From Siphlonurus alternatus (taxonomy: Eukaryota > Arthropoda > Insecta > Ephemeroptera > Siphlonuridae): 64,000 nt of DNA. The stretch lies in NCBI GenBank assembly GCA_949825025.1, contig OX463783.1, forward strand, positions 11,443,628-11,507,627. Reading direction: 5' to 3'. Positions 37,946 to 51,957 of the stretch are shown here, one piece after another; positions within the stretch are counted from its first letter, which is position 1, and each line of letters starts with the position of its first letter. The notes under the pieces are model-generated. The model searched no databases. It saw nothing but the letters and a program-made list of their open reading frames with translations, and was not told the DNA's origin. The translations under genes and the position numbers were made by a program.

Positions 37946-39228
37946 TTAAACCTTTTTACTCTCAGAATAAAAAATGTGTGCCCCTCTCTCTTTATGGGAC
38001 TTTTATTCTATTCAGGGGTATTCTTTTTAGAAACTGATTGTATTTGTGTCTGCACTGACTGATAAGAAGACTGGCTGTCAACTTTAAACAGACATTTTAT
38101 TATATTCATTAAATAATGTCACTTCATGGTTTGATAAATACAGCAAGTCAACCCTCTCTTTCTTTGTTACAATTATTTTTTAGCTTCATATAACAACAAC
38201 AATATACTTCTCTATAAAAGAAAAGTTTGGTGACTTTAATTGAAACAAACAAGAAAACAATTGTCACCGCTATATTTTTGGTGTATTTTGCTGTGTAGAA
38301 AAAAAGTAGTAACATTTTTTTCTTCTCCTATTTTTGTGTGTGTTTTGTAAGACAAAAAGTAGAAGTAGAGTATTTTTATTTTCTTATAGTTGTGTCGAGT
38401 TAAAATTCCCTCAGGAAATTAATAGAATTGTTAGTTTTAACTTTTATTCTACTATGTGTAAAATATTACATTTGAAAGCCTTTTAAAATAATTTTTGCTA
38501 GCTTTTTCCTGCTTTTTTTTCCGTTACATTTACAATAAATTAATAATTTAGCTAAAAGTTAAACAAATTGTATATAAATATTTTCATTAAACATTGATAG
38601 AGTATTTGAACCTATGATCTATATACCAATTTTTTTTCAGATTTATTTTAAACATTCAACACCGTTATAATTTTATTAAATTATTCAACTTTGAAGTAAA
38701 ATTTTAACTTAGAAACACAGGAAATATAAAGTAACAAACTTTTTTACATCGGATCAATACAATATTTTTTAAAAAAAAAGCATAACTTAGGGAATATAAA
38801 ATACGTAATAATATTAAATATTCATTTCATCTGCTGTAACTTCCGGTTGTTATTTTATATCAAAAGGAGTGTAGACACAACAACATGTTGCTGTCAAGCA
38901 CAGAGGGCGCTGTGTCAACTCGGATAAATCACTTCGCAAAGCGTCTTTGTCGTCGTAGAGGAATATTTCTCGGTGAGGTGTTTTTATGTCAACTTTTTCT
39001 TAACATTTCATACATGTTGTAATAAAAGAAAACAAGATTACATTACAGTTTATTTATAAAAAAATGTCTTATTTTATGTACTCTATTTTTTTTAATGACT
39101 TCTAATATATTATTTAATATTTCAATTTAAGAGTTTCCTAATATTTAGAAAAAAAATAATACTTTTAATGCTAAATTTGTATGCTGGATAAAAAAATAGC
39201 AGTATTAGAGCAAATATCATGTTGGAAT

Positions 39229-39229
<1 letters not shown>
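37946..39229. other. AT-rich DNA with a small GC-richer patch
   Basis: No gene seen. The patch at 38880-38975 (GCACAGAGGGCGCTGTGTCA, GCGTCTTTGTCGTCGTAG, followed by GGTGAGG) contains a short palindrome, CACAGAGGGCGCTGTG, and might be an old element or untranslated exon. Confidence 0.45.

Positions 39230-39324
<95 letters not shown>
39230..39324 (+). repeat. (GA)n microsatellite
   Basis: About 95 uninterrupted bases. Confidence 0.98.
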
Positions 39325-39327
<3 letters not shown>

Positions 39328-39775
39328 CAGAATCAAGCAGGTTATACTATTTTCATATTTTCATATTAAAATAAAATCATCATTGCATTGTTTAAAACAT
39401 AATGTTGCTAACAAGCTTCTTGTGCATTTTTCATGAAAACATATTTTTTGCTTGAAAGGCTTGATACTATAAAGTAACTAATTATCAGAAGGAATTAATG
39501 TATATGTTAAAATGTTACACTTCTTTAATAAAGCTGCTTATAAAACTTCCTCGTTATTTTTAGACTCTTCTTAAGTACATGTAAAATTCAGTCTCAAGGA
39601 AAATTATATTTTACATTTAAAAATCTTTTTGTTTATTTATAACATAATTTTTTTTTCAACACACCTAACTTTGCTCATATAGACGTTACTTTGATTTAAA
39701 AAATTAATCTATAAGCATGCAGTCACCCTCAATTTTTAAAATTTGCTGTACTTCCTAAATTATATAATTTATATT

Positions 39776-39785
39776 ATATATATAA

Positions 39786-39866
<81 letters not shown>
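39776..39866 (+). repeat. (AT)n microsatellite
   Basis: About 90 bases with AAAT and TGTA interruptions near the start. Confidence 0.96.
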
Positions 39867-39873
<7 letters not shown>

Positions 39874-39935
39874 TATTTATATGCATTAATTAATTTCTTT
39901 TTTAAAAAATAAGAAATGTGCATTTTCTGGTTCAC

Positions 39936-40190
39936 TGCCGAGCGTAGAGTAGTTAGGTGATGGGACAAAATTTCAGGCTTCAAAACCAATCAGGGGTAAG
40001 TATTTGTGATTTTCCACTCAGGGTATGTATAGCCTATACATACCCTGATTTTACACTAACGTAAGATGTGGTTTCCCTGCTTTGGACTATTGAAATTTCG
40101 GTTCATAAAATATAGCGTACCATCATATCGGAGGTTTCCATGGTCCCCTCAGCCACACGTTAATACTTGGATAGGCTTGCCATGCAGCTC
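39936..40190 (+). mobile_element. 5S-headed SINE, degraded copy
   Basis: CCGAGCGTAGAGTAGTTAGG resembles the end of the 5S-like head at 63840. The body GTGGTTTCCCTGCTTTGGAC (from 40069) matches 63931-63951. The copy continues into GGAGGTTTCCATGGTCCCCT (about 40131-40150), the SINE core. This ties the 5S-headed body to the general insect SINE 3' domain. The internal palindrome at 40018-40049 looks like a later change. Confidence 0.65.
40018..40049. repeat. 32-base near-perfect palindrome
   Basis: CTCAGGGTATGTATAG and its inverse CTATACATACCCTGA are separated by one or two bases. It sits inside the degraded 5S-headed SINE. Confidence 0.8.
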
Positions 40191-40256
40191 TAATTATAGA
40201 TAAATTTGGAAAACTTTGCAAAAGTTAAAGTTTTGTAAGGATTACGTTAATAGAAT

Positions 40257-40258
<2 letters not shown>

Positions 40259-40333
<75 letters not shown>
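40259..40333 (+). repeat. (GA)n microsatellite
   Basis: About 75 uninterrupted bases, only 70 bases after the 5S-headed SINE copy. Confidence 0.98.
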
Positions 40334-40336
<3 letters not shown>

Positions 40337-41900
40337 GTGTGATATTTTTGTATAGCACAGGGTGTACTGAGTTTGAAAAGTTAACGATAATTAATTTAAA
40401 AGTAGCATTAACAAGACAGTATACTTTACACCTTTTCTTGAAAGTTAATTCCTGGAATCAACAAAAGTTACTTCCCTAATTACTTGCAAAACAAACTTCA
40501 CAACACCATTAAAAGTGCTTTTATTTATCCAGTGACATCATTATTGTTAATTAATAGACAATTTTCTTAATTTGCAATTAAGAGCTGGACATCTTGTTTT
40601 ATAATTAAAACATATACGAATTTATTATAAAACCAATCAAAGATATTTTGCAGATTTGAAATGTTGTAGAAATAAACAAAATAAAGCAAAACTTTTCCTT
40701 ATATGAATTGAATTATCTCAAGTATAAACCGTTATTATGCAGTATAGAATGAATTAAGGGTCTAGAATCAATACTTCTTACTAATTTTGACGTAATAGTA
40801 TATTAGTTGTTAAATTCGAACTCTATATTTTTAAATTTCACATTGCAAAATAAACAGCTTTTAATATTTATGCTCTTTATCCATTATAAGAACTGATTTC
40901 CATAAATATCCAGAATTATTCATAATTAAATTATTAAATAAGAAACACACATCCTTTGGATTTTTAATATTTTGTCTATAATGTACATAATTTTAATGAT
41001 TTTTTTTAACTTTTATTGATTTTTACTTTAGGTATTGAACTCTAGGATAGGAGCAAATTTGTGACTTCCACCATCGATATGCAAAAGTCAAAGTTATCTC
41101 AAAATTGAACCTCCCCCTACATCAGAGAAATTCAAGTGTTTTTTTTTTTTTTTCCTTCACCCACATTTTTCTCACTCAATTCAATCAGGAAGTTTTTGAT
41201 GGTAAAAAACACTCTCTTATTATTGAGGCCCGGATTTCCAGTTTTTCAAAGTGTGATTTCCAGCGTCCAATTTTTTTTTCCCAAAAACAATCTTCAAATT
41301 TCTCAAAAAAGGTAATAAATAGTAAGTTTTTTTTTCTAATTTTTATTTATTATTATTATTTTTTTTTTAGTTAGTTCAATAATGGTGTGGAATCAATTTT
41401 ATTGTGAGTTCATGACTTATGCCAAAATTAAGTTTAAATGAAATTAAAATGAAAAAGGTACTTAAATAATTTTCTGTATTCATACTTTGTAATAAAGACT
41501 AATAAGTCTAATAACTTCATATCATTACTAATACATTTATATATTATGAACAAAAGTTTTAATACCTTGAAACAAAAAACAGTATTATAATTATACATCA
41601 AGTTATAAGTCTCTACGGTATGACTTATAAGTCTGTGTACACGTTCATGCAGTGAACAATGAGAACTAGTAATCACTTTGGAGTGTCAGACATAACAATG
41701 GAAGGTAGTTTCAACAATGACAAGCATTGTTGTGATTCTAACTAATTGCTTGTTATAATTATCTCATTGTTATTTTGTTGAGAAAATTTATAAAATAATA
41801 TCATTTAATTAACTTTCATGTCAAAAGGTGTATTGATTTTATATTGATAATTAGTTATTTTAATTAATATAATATTTCAAGTATTCTTGCCTTATTTTGA
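40334..41900. other. AT-rich DNA, no gene seen
   Basis: The frames at 41105-41374 and 41434-41676 are low-complexity and unsupported. Confidence 0.6.
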
Positions 41901-41920
41901 AAATACAGTAAAATTTACAT

Positions 41921-42089
41921 GATATTCCCTCCGAAAGTAGTCGGAAGTGTAATGTTTCTGGTCTTTCTATTCATATTTTAGCGTTACAATTTCACACATA
42001 GGTACTACTTCAAACAAATATGTAAAATTTCAAAAATGAATTACAAACGGAAGGTCTCCAAACTTGACACTTCCGGCTACTTTATTAGA
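41921..42089. mobile_element. MITE family P copy 2
   Basis: The left end carries CCGAAAGTAGTCGGAAGTG and the right end the complement of AAGTAGCCGGAAGTGTCAAG. The interior begins TTTCTGGTCTTTCTATTCAT. The outer boundaries may extend about 20 bases further, since similarity to the 49480 copy starts near 41901. Confidence 0.75.
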
Positions 42090-42289
42090 CTGTAGTGATT
42101 CACGCTGTACAGTCTATAATCAACATAAAATTTGAATTTAAAATATAAATATTAATGAAAAAATTATAGTTTTAATTTATTATTAAATAAAACAATTGTC
42201 TGTTATTTTATTAATATTTTCTAGAGAGAAAATAATGTTGAGTTGTTCTGTTTTGCAAAATTAACGAAGAAGATACAGTTTAATTAATT

Positions 42290-42465
42290 TAATATTCCAC
42301 TGGAAGTAGCCGGAAGTTAGAGTTTTTTTGTGTATTTTGTATTCATATTTGCATTTAAAAAAAATTGGAGATAGGTTTATAAGACGAGTACCAACCTGTT
42401 AGCAAAATTGTCAGACTCAGACGGCCAAAAACCTCTCGCTTCCGGCTACTTCCGGTAGGAATATT
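42290..42465. mobile_element. MITE family P copy 3
   Basis: The inverted ends are well kept: TAATATTCCACTGGAAGTAG on the left and the complement of TAATATTCCTACCGGAAGTA on the right, both followed by GCCGGAAG. It lies only 200 bases from copy 2. Confidence 0.82.
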
Positions 42466-43435
42466 AAATACATAACCAAGTTTCTTACTAACCATGGCTA
42501 CTTTCAAGCTGAATCAATGACATTAAACACAAATAAAAAGTTTTAAATCGTTTTGGATAAATCCTTCGTAAATTGCCTTCATTCAATAATTTCAAGTCTA
42601 GACATTTCAATTCCATTGCTTCATTTTGGGACTGTAAAATGCTCTGTAGTAGTGATTCAGACTGGTTTAAGGTATATAATTCAAGAAGGGTAATTTTTAT
42701 CACTAAACCTGTGAGATGATGATTTTAACTGAAATTAGAAAAGAAAACACGTTTTTCATTGAGTGAATATTATTTTGTATATCGTCGTGGTATAGCTGAC
42801 AAAATTTGAAACATTAGGATTCCAAATTGTTTTGACTCATTATATTGTCTTTAAAGAAGGATGTTAATTATCTTAAGTGTATATACAAAATATAGAAGTT
42901 CGCCTTAGCATTGAACTGCATGGAGTTCTATGACACAATAATTGTATATGACAAATTTCATACATCCTTGATTAAGTACTCTATTCAAAATATCAAATAA
43001 TTTCATTTACAAATATTATATAACTTGAGAGCAATATAATTATACACAAAATCCTGCACAATATAGCAATTAAGGTACAAAATTACATAATGATTTGATC
43101 CAATACCTTTTATAATATTAAACGAAGAAGTAAGGAATAATGTACCTTTAAATATGTTTTTTTTTTTTTTTTTTTACTTGTCTCCATTAGAAACAATTAG
43201 CAAAGTTTCAACGTTATTCTTACGTTGCATTAAGTCTTGCATTATATATTATAAATATTATGCAATTACACGCTTCTTACTTTAAAGAGCTTGTTAGGTG
43301 TTTGAAGAGTTTGTTATACTTCGAGAGAACTTTATTAAAACTTCAAGTCGCAGTACATTTTGTTAACAAAGAACATTATGAATACTAAAAGATATATATA
43401 TTTTTAAACTTATTATTACATATTGTGTACTTTTT

Positions 43436-43530
43436 TCATATTGTCTTTATTTCATCCTCACTTTCAGCGAGGAAGAAATAAGCTAGATGTGTTTTTAAGT
43501 AAAAAGATGTAAAACATTTATAGGTATATA
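43436..43530 (-). mobile_element. Family L fragment 4
   Basis: TTTATTTCATCCTCACTTTC then AGCGAGGAAGAAATAAG is the complement of the left third of copy 1. The remainder is absent. Confidence 0.6.
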
Positions 43531-43575
43531 ATTGTCAGAATATAGAGTTAATTCTACTATAATTAACTCTATGTA

Positions 43576-43904
43576 ATGGACAACCTACATGAAATTTTTT
43601 TATTGCAGAAATGAATAGAGGGAAACAAATTATGCTACTGAATTTTTTCAGATTTTTTTGAGACCCGGAACTATTTTGAAATAATGATTTAAAATTCTGT
43701 AAGTTAAGTTGGCACCCCTGAATCTTTAATAAAAAGGATAGGACCGAGACGCCTATATTGACGCCTCCAGGGGGCGTGGCCGTACTTTCAATAATTATTT
43801 AAAAATAGTTCTGGTTTTCAAAAAAATCTGAAAAATTCAGAGTAGCATAATTGGGTACCCTCTATTCATTTTGACAATAAAAAATTTTCATGCAGGTTGT
43901 CCAT
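43576..43904. mobile_element. Family A MITE copy
   Basis: A full copy from ATGGACAACCTACATGAAAT to TTCATGCAGGTTGTCCAT. TA precedes it and TG follows it. The core CGCCTATATTGACGCCTCCA then GGGGGCGTGGCCGTAC is typical. A small 10-base-stem palindrome (43545-43571) sits just outside the left end. Confidence 0.9.
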
Positions 43905-44047
43905 TGTTAAGGATGAGTTGAAGACGTAATTTCTCAACAATGAGAGATGACTTTAATGTTGAACAAGTCGCCTGACATCAAGGTGAACAAATTAAACAAG
44001 GTGAAACACGCATAAGAATAATTTGTTGGTAATTTATTAATATATCG

Positions 44048-44262
44048 TCCCTTGTCCGGAATAATGAGCTATCTGATTACCACGATTTTGTTTCAATAAT
44101 GAGCTATCTGCTATTTTAGGTGAGCGCAATTATAAACTGTAAATCAATAAAAATCAGTATAAAGTAAAGCTCATTTTCGTGCTCACCTAAAATAGCAGGT
44201 AGCTCATTATTTTGAAACGAAATCATTGTAGACAGACAGTTCATTATTCCAGACGAGAGGGA
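44048..44262. mobile_element. Hairpin MITE family D copy 2
   Basis: The ends TCCCTTGTCCGGAATAATGA and the complement of TCCCTCTCGTCTGGAATAAT are followed by GCTATCTG. Each arm holds the AATAATGAGCTATCTG motif twice. The longer inner stem is CTGCTATTTTAGGTGAGC and its complement. Confidence 0.84.
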
Positions 44263-44554
44263 TCTGAAATATCAATTTTGTCGCATCCTTAAAAAATTGT
44301 ATTTGGGAGTTAATCAAATACTTAAAAAAAATATAAAGAAAATAAATACAAAGTTTTTGTCGTTTTTTTTATATTTCTAAATTAAATTATTAAGTAGCCT
44401 GCATTACTTTGCACAATTTTTGGGGATAATTTTCGGATAAACTATAATTAATATAGTTAGTTTTCTTTTAAAATATATTATATTTTCTTTAAAACTTATA
44501 AATACAATGTAAATTAGTTATATTATATTTTGCGTTAAAACGAGCATTAATACC

Positions 44555-44674
<120 letters not shown>

Positions 44675-44860
44675 TTACTCATTAAATAATACTGTAAATT
44701 AAAAGCAAATATATAAATAAATACAATTAAATTTTACTTTCCCCGAAACATTAGAACATATAATATCTATGCCAGATGCAACGTGTAATTATTAATAAAC
44801 ATTTTTTTTCTCTAAATTAACCATACGCTCCATAATATGATTTAAATATACTTCTGTGAA

Positions 44861-45010
44861 ATGGTCTGTAAAAACAAAAATTTACAAAAACAGAGACACC
44901 TGGTCACACATGGTCCCTACTTGATGTTCGGTGAAGTTATTGTTTCCGGTTCCTGTGACGAAATTATCTGCATGGTTTGCCGAATCTCTGTCACCGTCAA
45001 ATTGTTTTAA
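44861..45010 (+). other. Possible small ORF or terminal exon (low confidence)
   Basis: A 49-codon frame from ATG at 44861 encodes a tract ending ...CMVCRISVTVKLF and a TAA that overlaps AATAAA (45009-45014), the usual poly(A) signal. From 44891 the DNA is clearly richer in G and C than its surroundings, starting right after a CAG that could be a splice acceptor. No family is recognised. It could be a terminal exon, a decayed repeat or chance. The three earlier lysine/asparagine-rich codon blocks look like background. Confidence 0.2.
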
Positions 45011-45274
45011 TAAAAAGATTTCCAGGCGCTAAAATTATAGACAAAATATTGGGAACATTTTCTTAGCCTCATTTGAAATAAACTCCATGTACTGAGACGA
45101 GAGGACAAAATGGTCATTATTTACCTGGACTTTTCATTTATCTGATATTGGGAGTTTAATTAATTTTATGTACGTTGTATTTAAAATCAAAATTGTTTGC
45201 AGTTATCTGAATTGAATTCTGAGGTGACACTGTGTTATAACTAACTTTACGCTAGTGTGGCCACGTATTGCAAA

Positions 45275-45385
45275 CACTACGTTTACATGACGGTGTTTAA
45301 TGCGTATTCGTTGACGACGCCTCATAAGAATAACATTATCCGTCGTCAACGAATACGCATTAAACACCGTCATGTAAACGTAGTG
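45275..45385. mobile_element. Hairpin element H: perfect 45-base inverted repeat
   Basis: The first 45 bases (CACTACGTTTACATGACGGT ... TTGACGACG) are exactly the reverse complement of the last 45, with a 21-base loop (45320-45340). No mismatch in either arm. A truncated relative lies at 36160-36205. Confidence 0.85.
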
Positions 45386-47688
<2,303 letters not shown>

Positions 47689-48010
47689 GTGGACAACCTG
47701 CATGAAAAAATTTATTGCAGAAATGAATAGAGAGTACCAAATTATGCTATACTCTGAATTTTTTCAAATTTTTTTGAGGTCCGGAAATATTTTTAAATAA
47801 TTATTGAAAGTTTTGTAAGTTAAGTTGGCACTCCTGAATCCTTATAAAAAGGATATTGACACCTCCAGGGGGCGTGGTCGCACTTTCAATAATAATTATT
47901 TAAAAATAGTTCTGGGACTTAAAAAATCTGAACAAATTCAAAGTATCATATTTTGGTATAACTCTCTATTCATTTCTGCAATAAAAAAATTTCATGCAGG
48001 TATGTCTATT
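47689..48010. mobile_element. Family A MITE copy
   Basis: It starts GTGGACAACCTGCATGAAAA and ends with TTCATGCAGGTATGTCTAT. TA precedes it. Part of the core is lost (AAAAAGGATATTGACACCTC then CAGGGGGCGTGGTCGCAC). Confidence 0.85.
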
Positions 48011-48060
48011 TAGAAATAATGGCAGTTCCGGTGGGATTTATAAATTAATCAAAGTGTAGT

Positions 48061-48180
48061 TGGCAAGCCTGAAGTCGTTCATTCATAGTCAACGTGTGGC
48101 GGAGACGTTCACGGCTTTGCGACAAATACGATGTACAGAAATAGAAGGCAGTAAAAAAGTCGAGGTGGCAACGTGCTCGA
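48061..48180 (+). other. GC-richer open segment, possible exon (low confidence)
   Basis: It directly follows a TAG that might be an acceptor and is followed by GTGGTATAT that might be a donor. The open frame reads ASLKSFIHSQRVAETFTALR and on through a lysine/glutamate-rich end. There is no ATG start in the frame and the supposed intron lacks a clear pyrimidine tract. It lies 50 bases after an A element. Function unknown. Confidence 0.18.
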
Positions 48181-48655
48181 GGTGGTATATTGCAATCTTT
48201 CATGTAATTTGTTATACTTATATTTATAGCATAAAAATAAAATGTTTAATTTTATATCATTGTAGCATTCTCCTCAGCCAATACAAATAATGTTGCTTTT
48301 TAATAAGAAATCTATTATTGCAAGCAAATTAAGCTATAGTATATTACCAAAATCTGATACCAAAAACAAGCATTAAATATATTATTGAGAATTATAGGCT
48401 ACAATAAGTGCTATCTACAAATAATTTTATTTATAAAATTAAAACTTACTATTAACTTGAAAGGTCTCTTTTTATTTTCAAATATCACGAACGTAGAGTT
48501 TAATTAATAAAAATTACCTTAAAATTGGAATGGTCATAAGTGATTTTTTTATATTGGACATAATTTTTTATATTTTAAAGAGTGAAGAGTATAATTTTAA
48601 CTCTTTTACTCACTCTTGGCAATATTTTCAACAACATAGTGTAATATTTACCTTC

Positions 48656-48662
48656 TTATTTC

Positions 48663-48704
<42 letters not shown>

Positions 48705-48711
48705 GAAATAA
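48656..48711. repeat. (TA)17 inside a perfect 56-base palindrome
   Basis: TTATTTCTCAC, then 17 TA units, then GTGAGAAATAA. The 11-base flanks are exact complements, so the whole 56 bases form one perfect palindrome. Confidence 0.9.
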
Positions 48712-49059
48712 ATGATTTTTAAAATGTTGGTATTTTCTTTGTGTCTGCGTACTGTCTGCAATAACTTTTATGTATTGCTACTCTATTTTCCCCTTTTAAT
48801 ATATTATATGAAAATAATATTCTTTTATATGCCTGAAAACAACAACACGTTAATACGTTAATGTTTTACAGTTTTTAAGCTCTAAAATAAAATAGAATCA
48901 ACTTTAAATCTAAAATAAAAAATATTATTATTTGCATATACATTGTAGCTTAAATTTGTTATCAGCTATCTTATCTATATGTATGCTTTGTTCGTACAAA
49001 TATAACAACAAAATTAGTAACAGAAATGTTATGTTCTTTTGCTCAATAAACATTTATAT

Positions 49060-49095
49060 TATTATTATATTATTATTATATTATTATTATATGAA
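49060..49095 (+). repeat. Short 11-base tandem repeat (ATTATTATTAT)
   Basis: Three near-perfect units. Confidence 0.85.
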
Positions 49096-49479
49096 GTAGC
49101 GAGAAAATTTACATATTTAATTTTTTCAAAATTTCACAACACGGGTGGTTGAACTTTATAATTAAAATATAAATGCGAAATATGCAAATACAAGAGACGG
49201 TGAAAAGTTCTTTATTTTAACTTTGAAAAGAATAAGAGGTATTTTTTTAAAGAGAATTAATGCAGAAGTTTGAATGCCGAGCTTTTTGTGCTAGATATTA
49301 AAGTTGAATGACCTCTTTACTAGGTCACTTGTCCAGGATTCTTCGGAAATAGACAAGCTCTCGTCACAAGATTCTAAATTTCCGATTTACTAAGTTGCAG
49401 CAACCTGTCATAATGTTTTCCGTTTCCGATAGTTTTAATTCTACAGTTGTAATAATGTAAAATACAGTATAAATTATTT

Positions 49480-49640
49480 GATATTCCCGCCAGAGATGTA
49501 GAGTTTCTGGTCTTCCTGTTCGTATTTCAGAGTAAAAATTTCAAAAATAGTTCAGTACTTTTTATTACAAACTCCATTACAAAATTTTAAAAAAGAACAG
49601 AATATATCCACAACATTTACACTTTTGGATAGGGTATTAA
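49480..49640. mobile_element. MITE family P copy 4, degraded
   Basis: GATATTCCCGCCAGAGATGT then AGTTTCTGGTCTTCCTGTTC on the left matches copies 2 and 1. The right end (ACACTTTTGGATAGGGTATT) is a decayed inverse of the left. Confidence 0.6.
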
Positions 49641-50109
49641 ATAAATTAGACTATAAAATTTTGTTCATAACATTATAAGAAACATTGAATTTAGTTTTAA
49701 ACTAAATTTTAATAATTCATCATGTAGAAAATTACTGTACCCGCAAAGTTTGTCAGATATTAACTCATATGTGTGTATGTATATAATATAGTACAATATT
49801 TAAAGTTAAAAAAAAGTATTTAATAAGTTAAGATTATTTTATCAATTTAAATATATAGTAATTACTTCAATGCACAGCGTGGAAATAAAACTCCCAAAAT
49901 CAGTCAAGCCTGAAAATAGTTAATAAAATAAAATTTAAAAAAATCAAATATTTCTTTGCATATTTATGTATTTGACGAATTAATATTTTATATATGAGTA
50001 TTTATGTCTCCTGCTATAATGTTAACTCACTCAGTTTTTACTGTTTTTAGTAATTGCCAAAGTATTCTTTTAACTATGAAGAAAATAATTTTAAAAAATA
50101 TAATTTTTT

Positions 50110-50430
50110 ATGGAGTATCGATCTCAATTTGTTTATTGCAGAAATGGATAGAGCGTGCAAAGTTATGCTACCCTGTTTTTTTTTCAGATTTTTTAGAGCC
50201 CGGGAAGAATTTTTAAAAAAATATTGAAAGTTCTTTTTGTGACGCCACGAGACGCCGCTTCTTAAGAAAAATATTGGACTTGCCGCCTCGTGACGTCACA
50301 AAAAGGACTTTCAATAATTTTTTAAAAATAGTTCCTGAGCTCTAAAAAATCTGAAAAAAAATCAGGGTAGCATAACTTTGCACGCTCTATCCATTTCTGC
50401 AATAAAAAAAAAATTAGGTCGATACTCCAT
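50110..50430. mobile_element. Family B MITE copy 4
   Basis: The perfect ends are ATGGAGTATCGATCTCAATT and the complement of ATGGAGTATCGACCTAATTT. The arms and core (GAGACGCCGCTTCTTAAGAA, TTGCCGCCTCGTGACGTCAC) match copy 3. The flanks are T-rich, and TA is not duplicated here. Confidence 0.87.
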
Positions 50431-51407
50431 TTCTTTTTTAATGTTCATAAATTAACATATAACATGTTGTTTATGTGTGAGAAATGAAAAAAATTAAAGC
50501 TTAAAAAATAATTATACTCCCATTTTTGTATACTATATATCATATAGCATATAGCACTGAAAACCCCCCAGCAATATTCTTGAAGGTCAGCGTTAAATTA
50601 TGGTCATATTATGGCTTTGGTATCGTTATAGTAATTTGTTACTGTCTGAAAAAAATGATGAAATTTAACCCTAGAATTACTGCGTTAATGAAGTTGAAAA
50701 TCATGACAGAGCAGTGACGTCATTTGCGAGAAACATCAGATTAGACAAAAAAGCACTTCATTTTTTCATTTTTTTGGCATTAAATAGATTGATATCAAAA
50801 TAAAAGCATACGAAAATTTAATAAAAATTTAATTTATTGGTTTTCCTGCTTTCATGGAAGTGTATTATTTTGAATATTCATTTATATTCAATTATGAAGA
50901 ATTGAGAGTATGTTTGAAATTTATCGATGGTAATAGAATTTTAATACAGCAATACAATTATGAGAAATTACATTCCCTCAATCCAATAACCATACAACAA
51001 TGAATTTATCCTTGTCCATCATATTGTATTATTGAGATATAGGTTTATAATTCATTTTCCATAACAAAATTATGAAATTAATTTTAAATTTGAAAACAAT
51101 AGCATCATCCTCTTCTGACCTTACAATTCAGTTAATTGACAAAATATGAGGTTTAGATTGCCCAAGGCTAAGTATGACGTCATGAAAATATCTTCCACAC
51201 TTAACGTGTATGTTGAATGCCAGGATATCATTAATTTGCAGTTGCAAGCAAAGAGAAGAACTTCAAGATAAAATATAATAAATAAGACATCCATCAAATT
51301 TAATATTTTCTTAAAATTTGCATACATGCCCTGCGTTCTACTTAATTTTGAAAACAGAAGTAAAATAATTACAAAATTAATTGGTGTAAAATACCTCAAC
51401 TAATTTT

Positions 51408-51957
51408 AATGGGGAATTCTCTTACGACTCAAATTTTAATTTAACTACTATATCATGATAGGGTTCATATTAACAATATGTTTGACTTAAGTTTTAAGTT
51501 TTTTAACTCAAATTTGGGGATTCTGAAGGGATTATTAGAATAGGGGCAAAATATGCAACCCGCGCGCAAACCTGAAAACTGTGACGTAGAAACTCCCTAG
51601 TTAACACACAACAACTGCCTGATATCATAGTTTGAGCGTCAAGGAGTGATTGGCTATAAATTTGAGTAACACGATCGAAATCAGCGGGTTTTTCTACCCT
51701 AGTATCAGTAGTTTTATCCCTAATATCAGTTTACTTTAAGAGTGATAATCGAAAATATAAATTTATTGCAGGAAAAATTCGCCTGCTAGGCAGTTTCTAC
51801 GTCACGTTTTGGCGCTAAATTCAAAAGAAGGAAGATTTTTAAAAAATTCCCACGTCTCCAATTTTGAAAATTGAAACTTTTTTGTTTTGGGACATTTAAT
51901 TTCAAGGCATAGAGCATCTGAAAAAAGATTAAAATAAATGTAGGAGAATTCCCCATT
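51408..51957. mobile_element. Element O, about 550 bases, inverted AATGGGGAATTCTC ends
   Basis: The ends AATGGGGAATTCTCTTACGA and the complement of AATGGGGAATTCTCCTACAT. Internal inverted pair GTGACGTAGAAACTCCCTAG and GGCAGTTTCTACGTCACG. No transposase frame. Single copy here. Confidence 0.7.
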
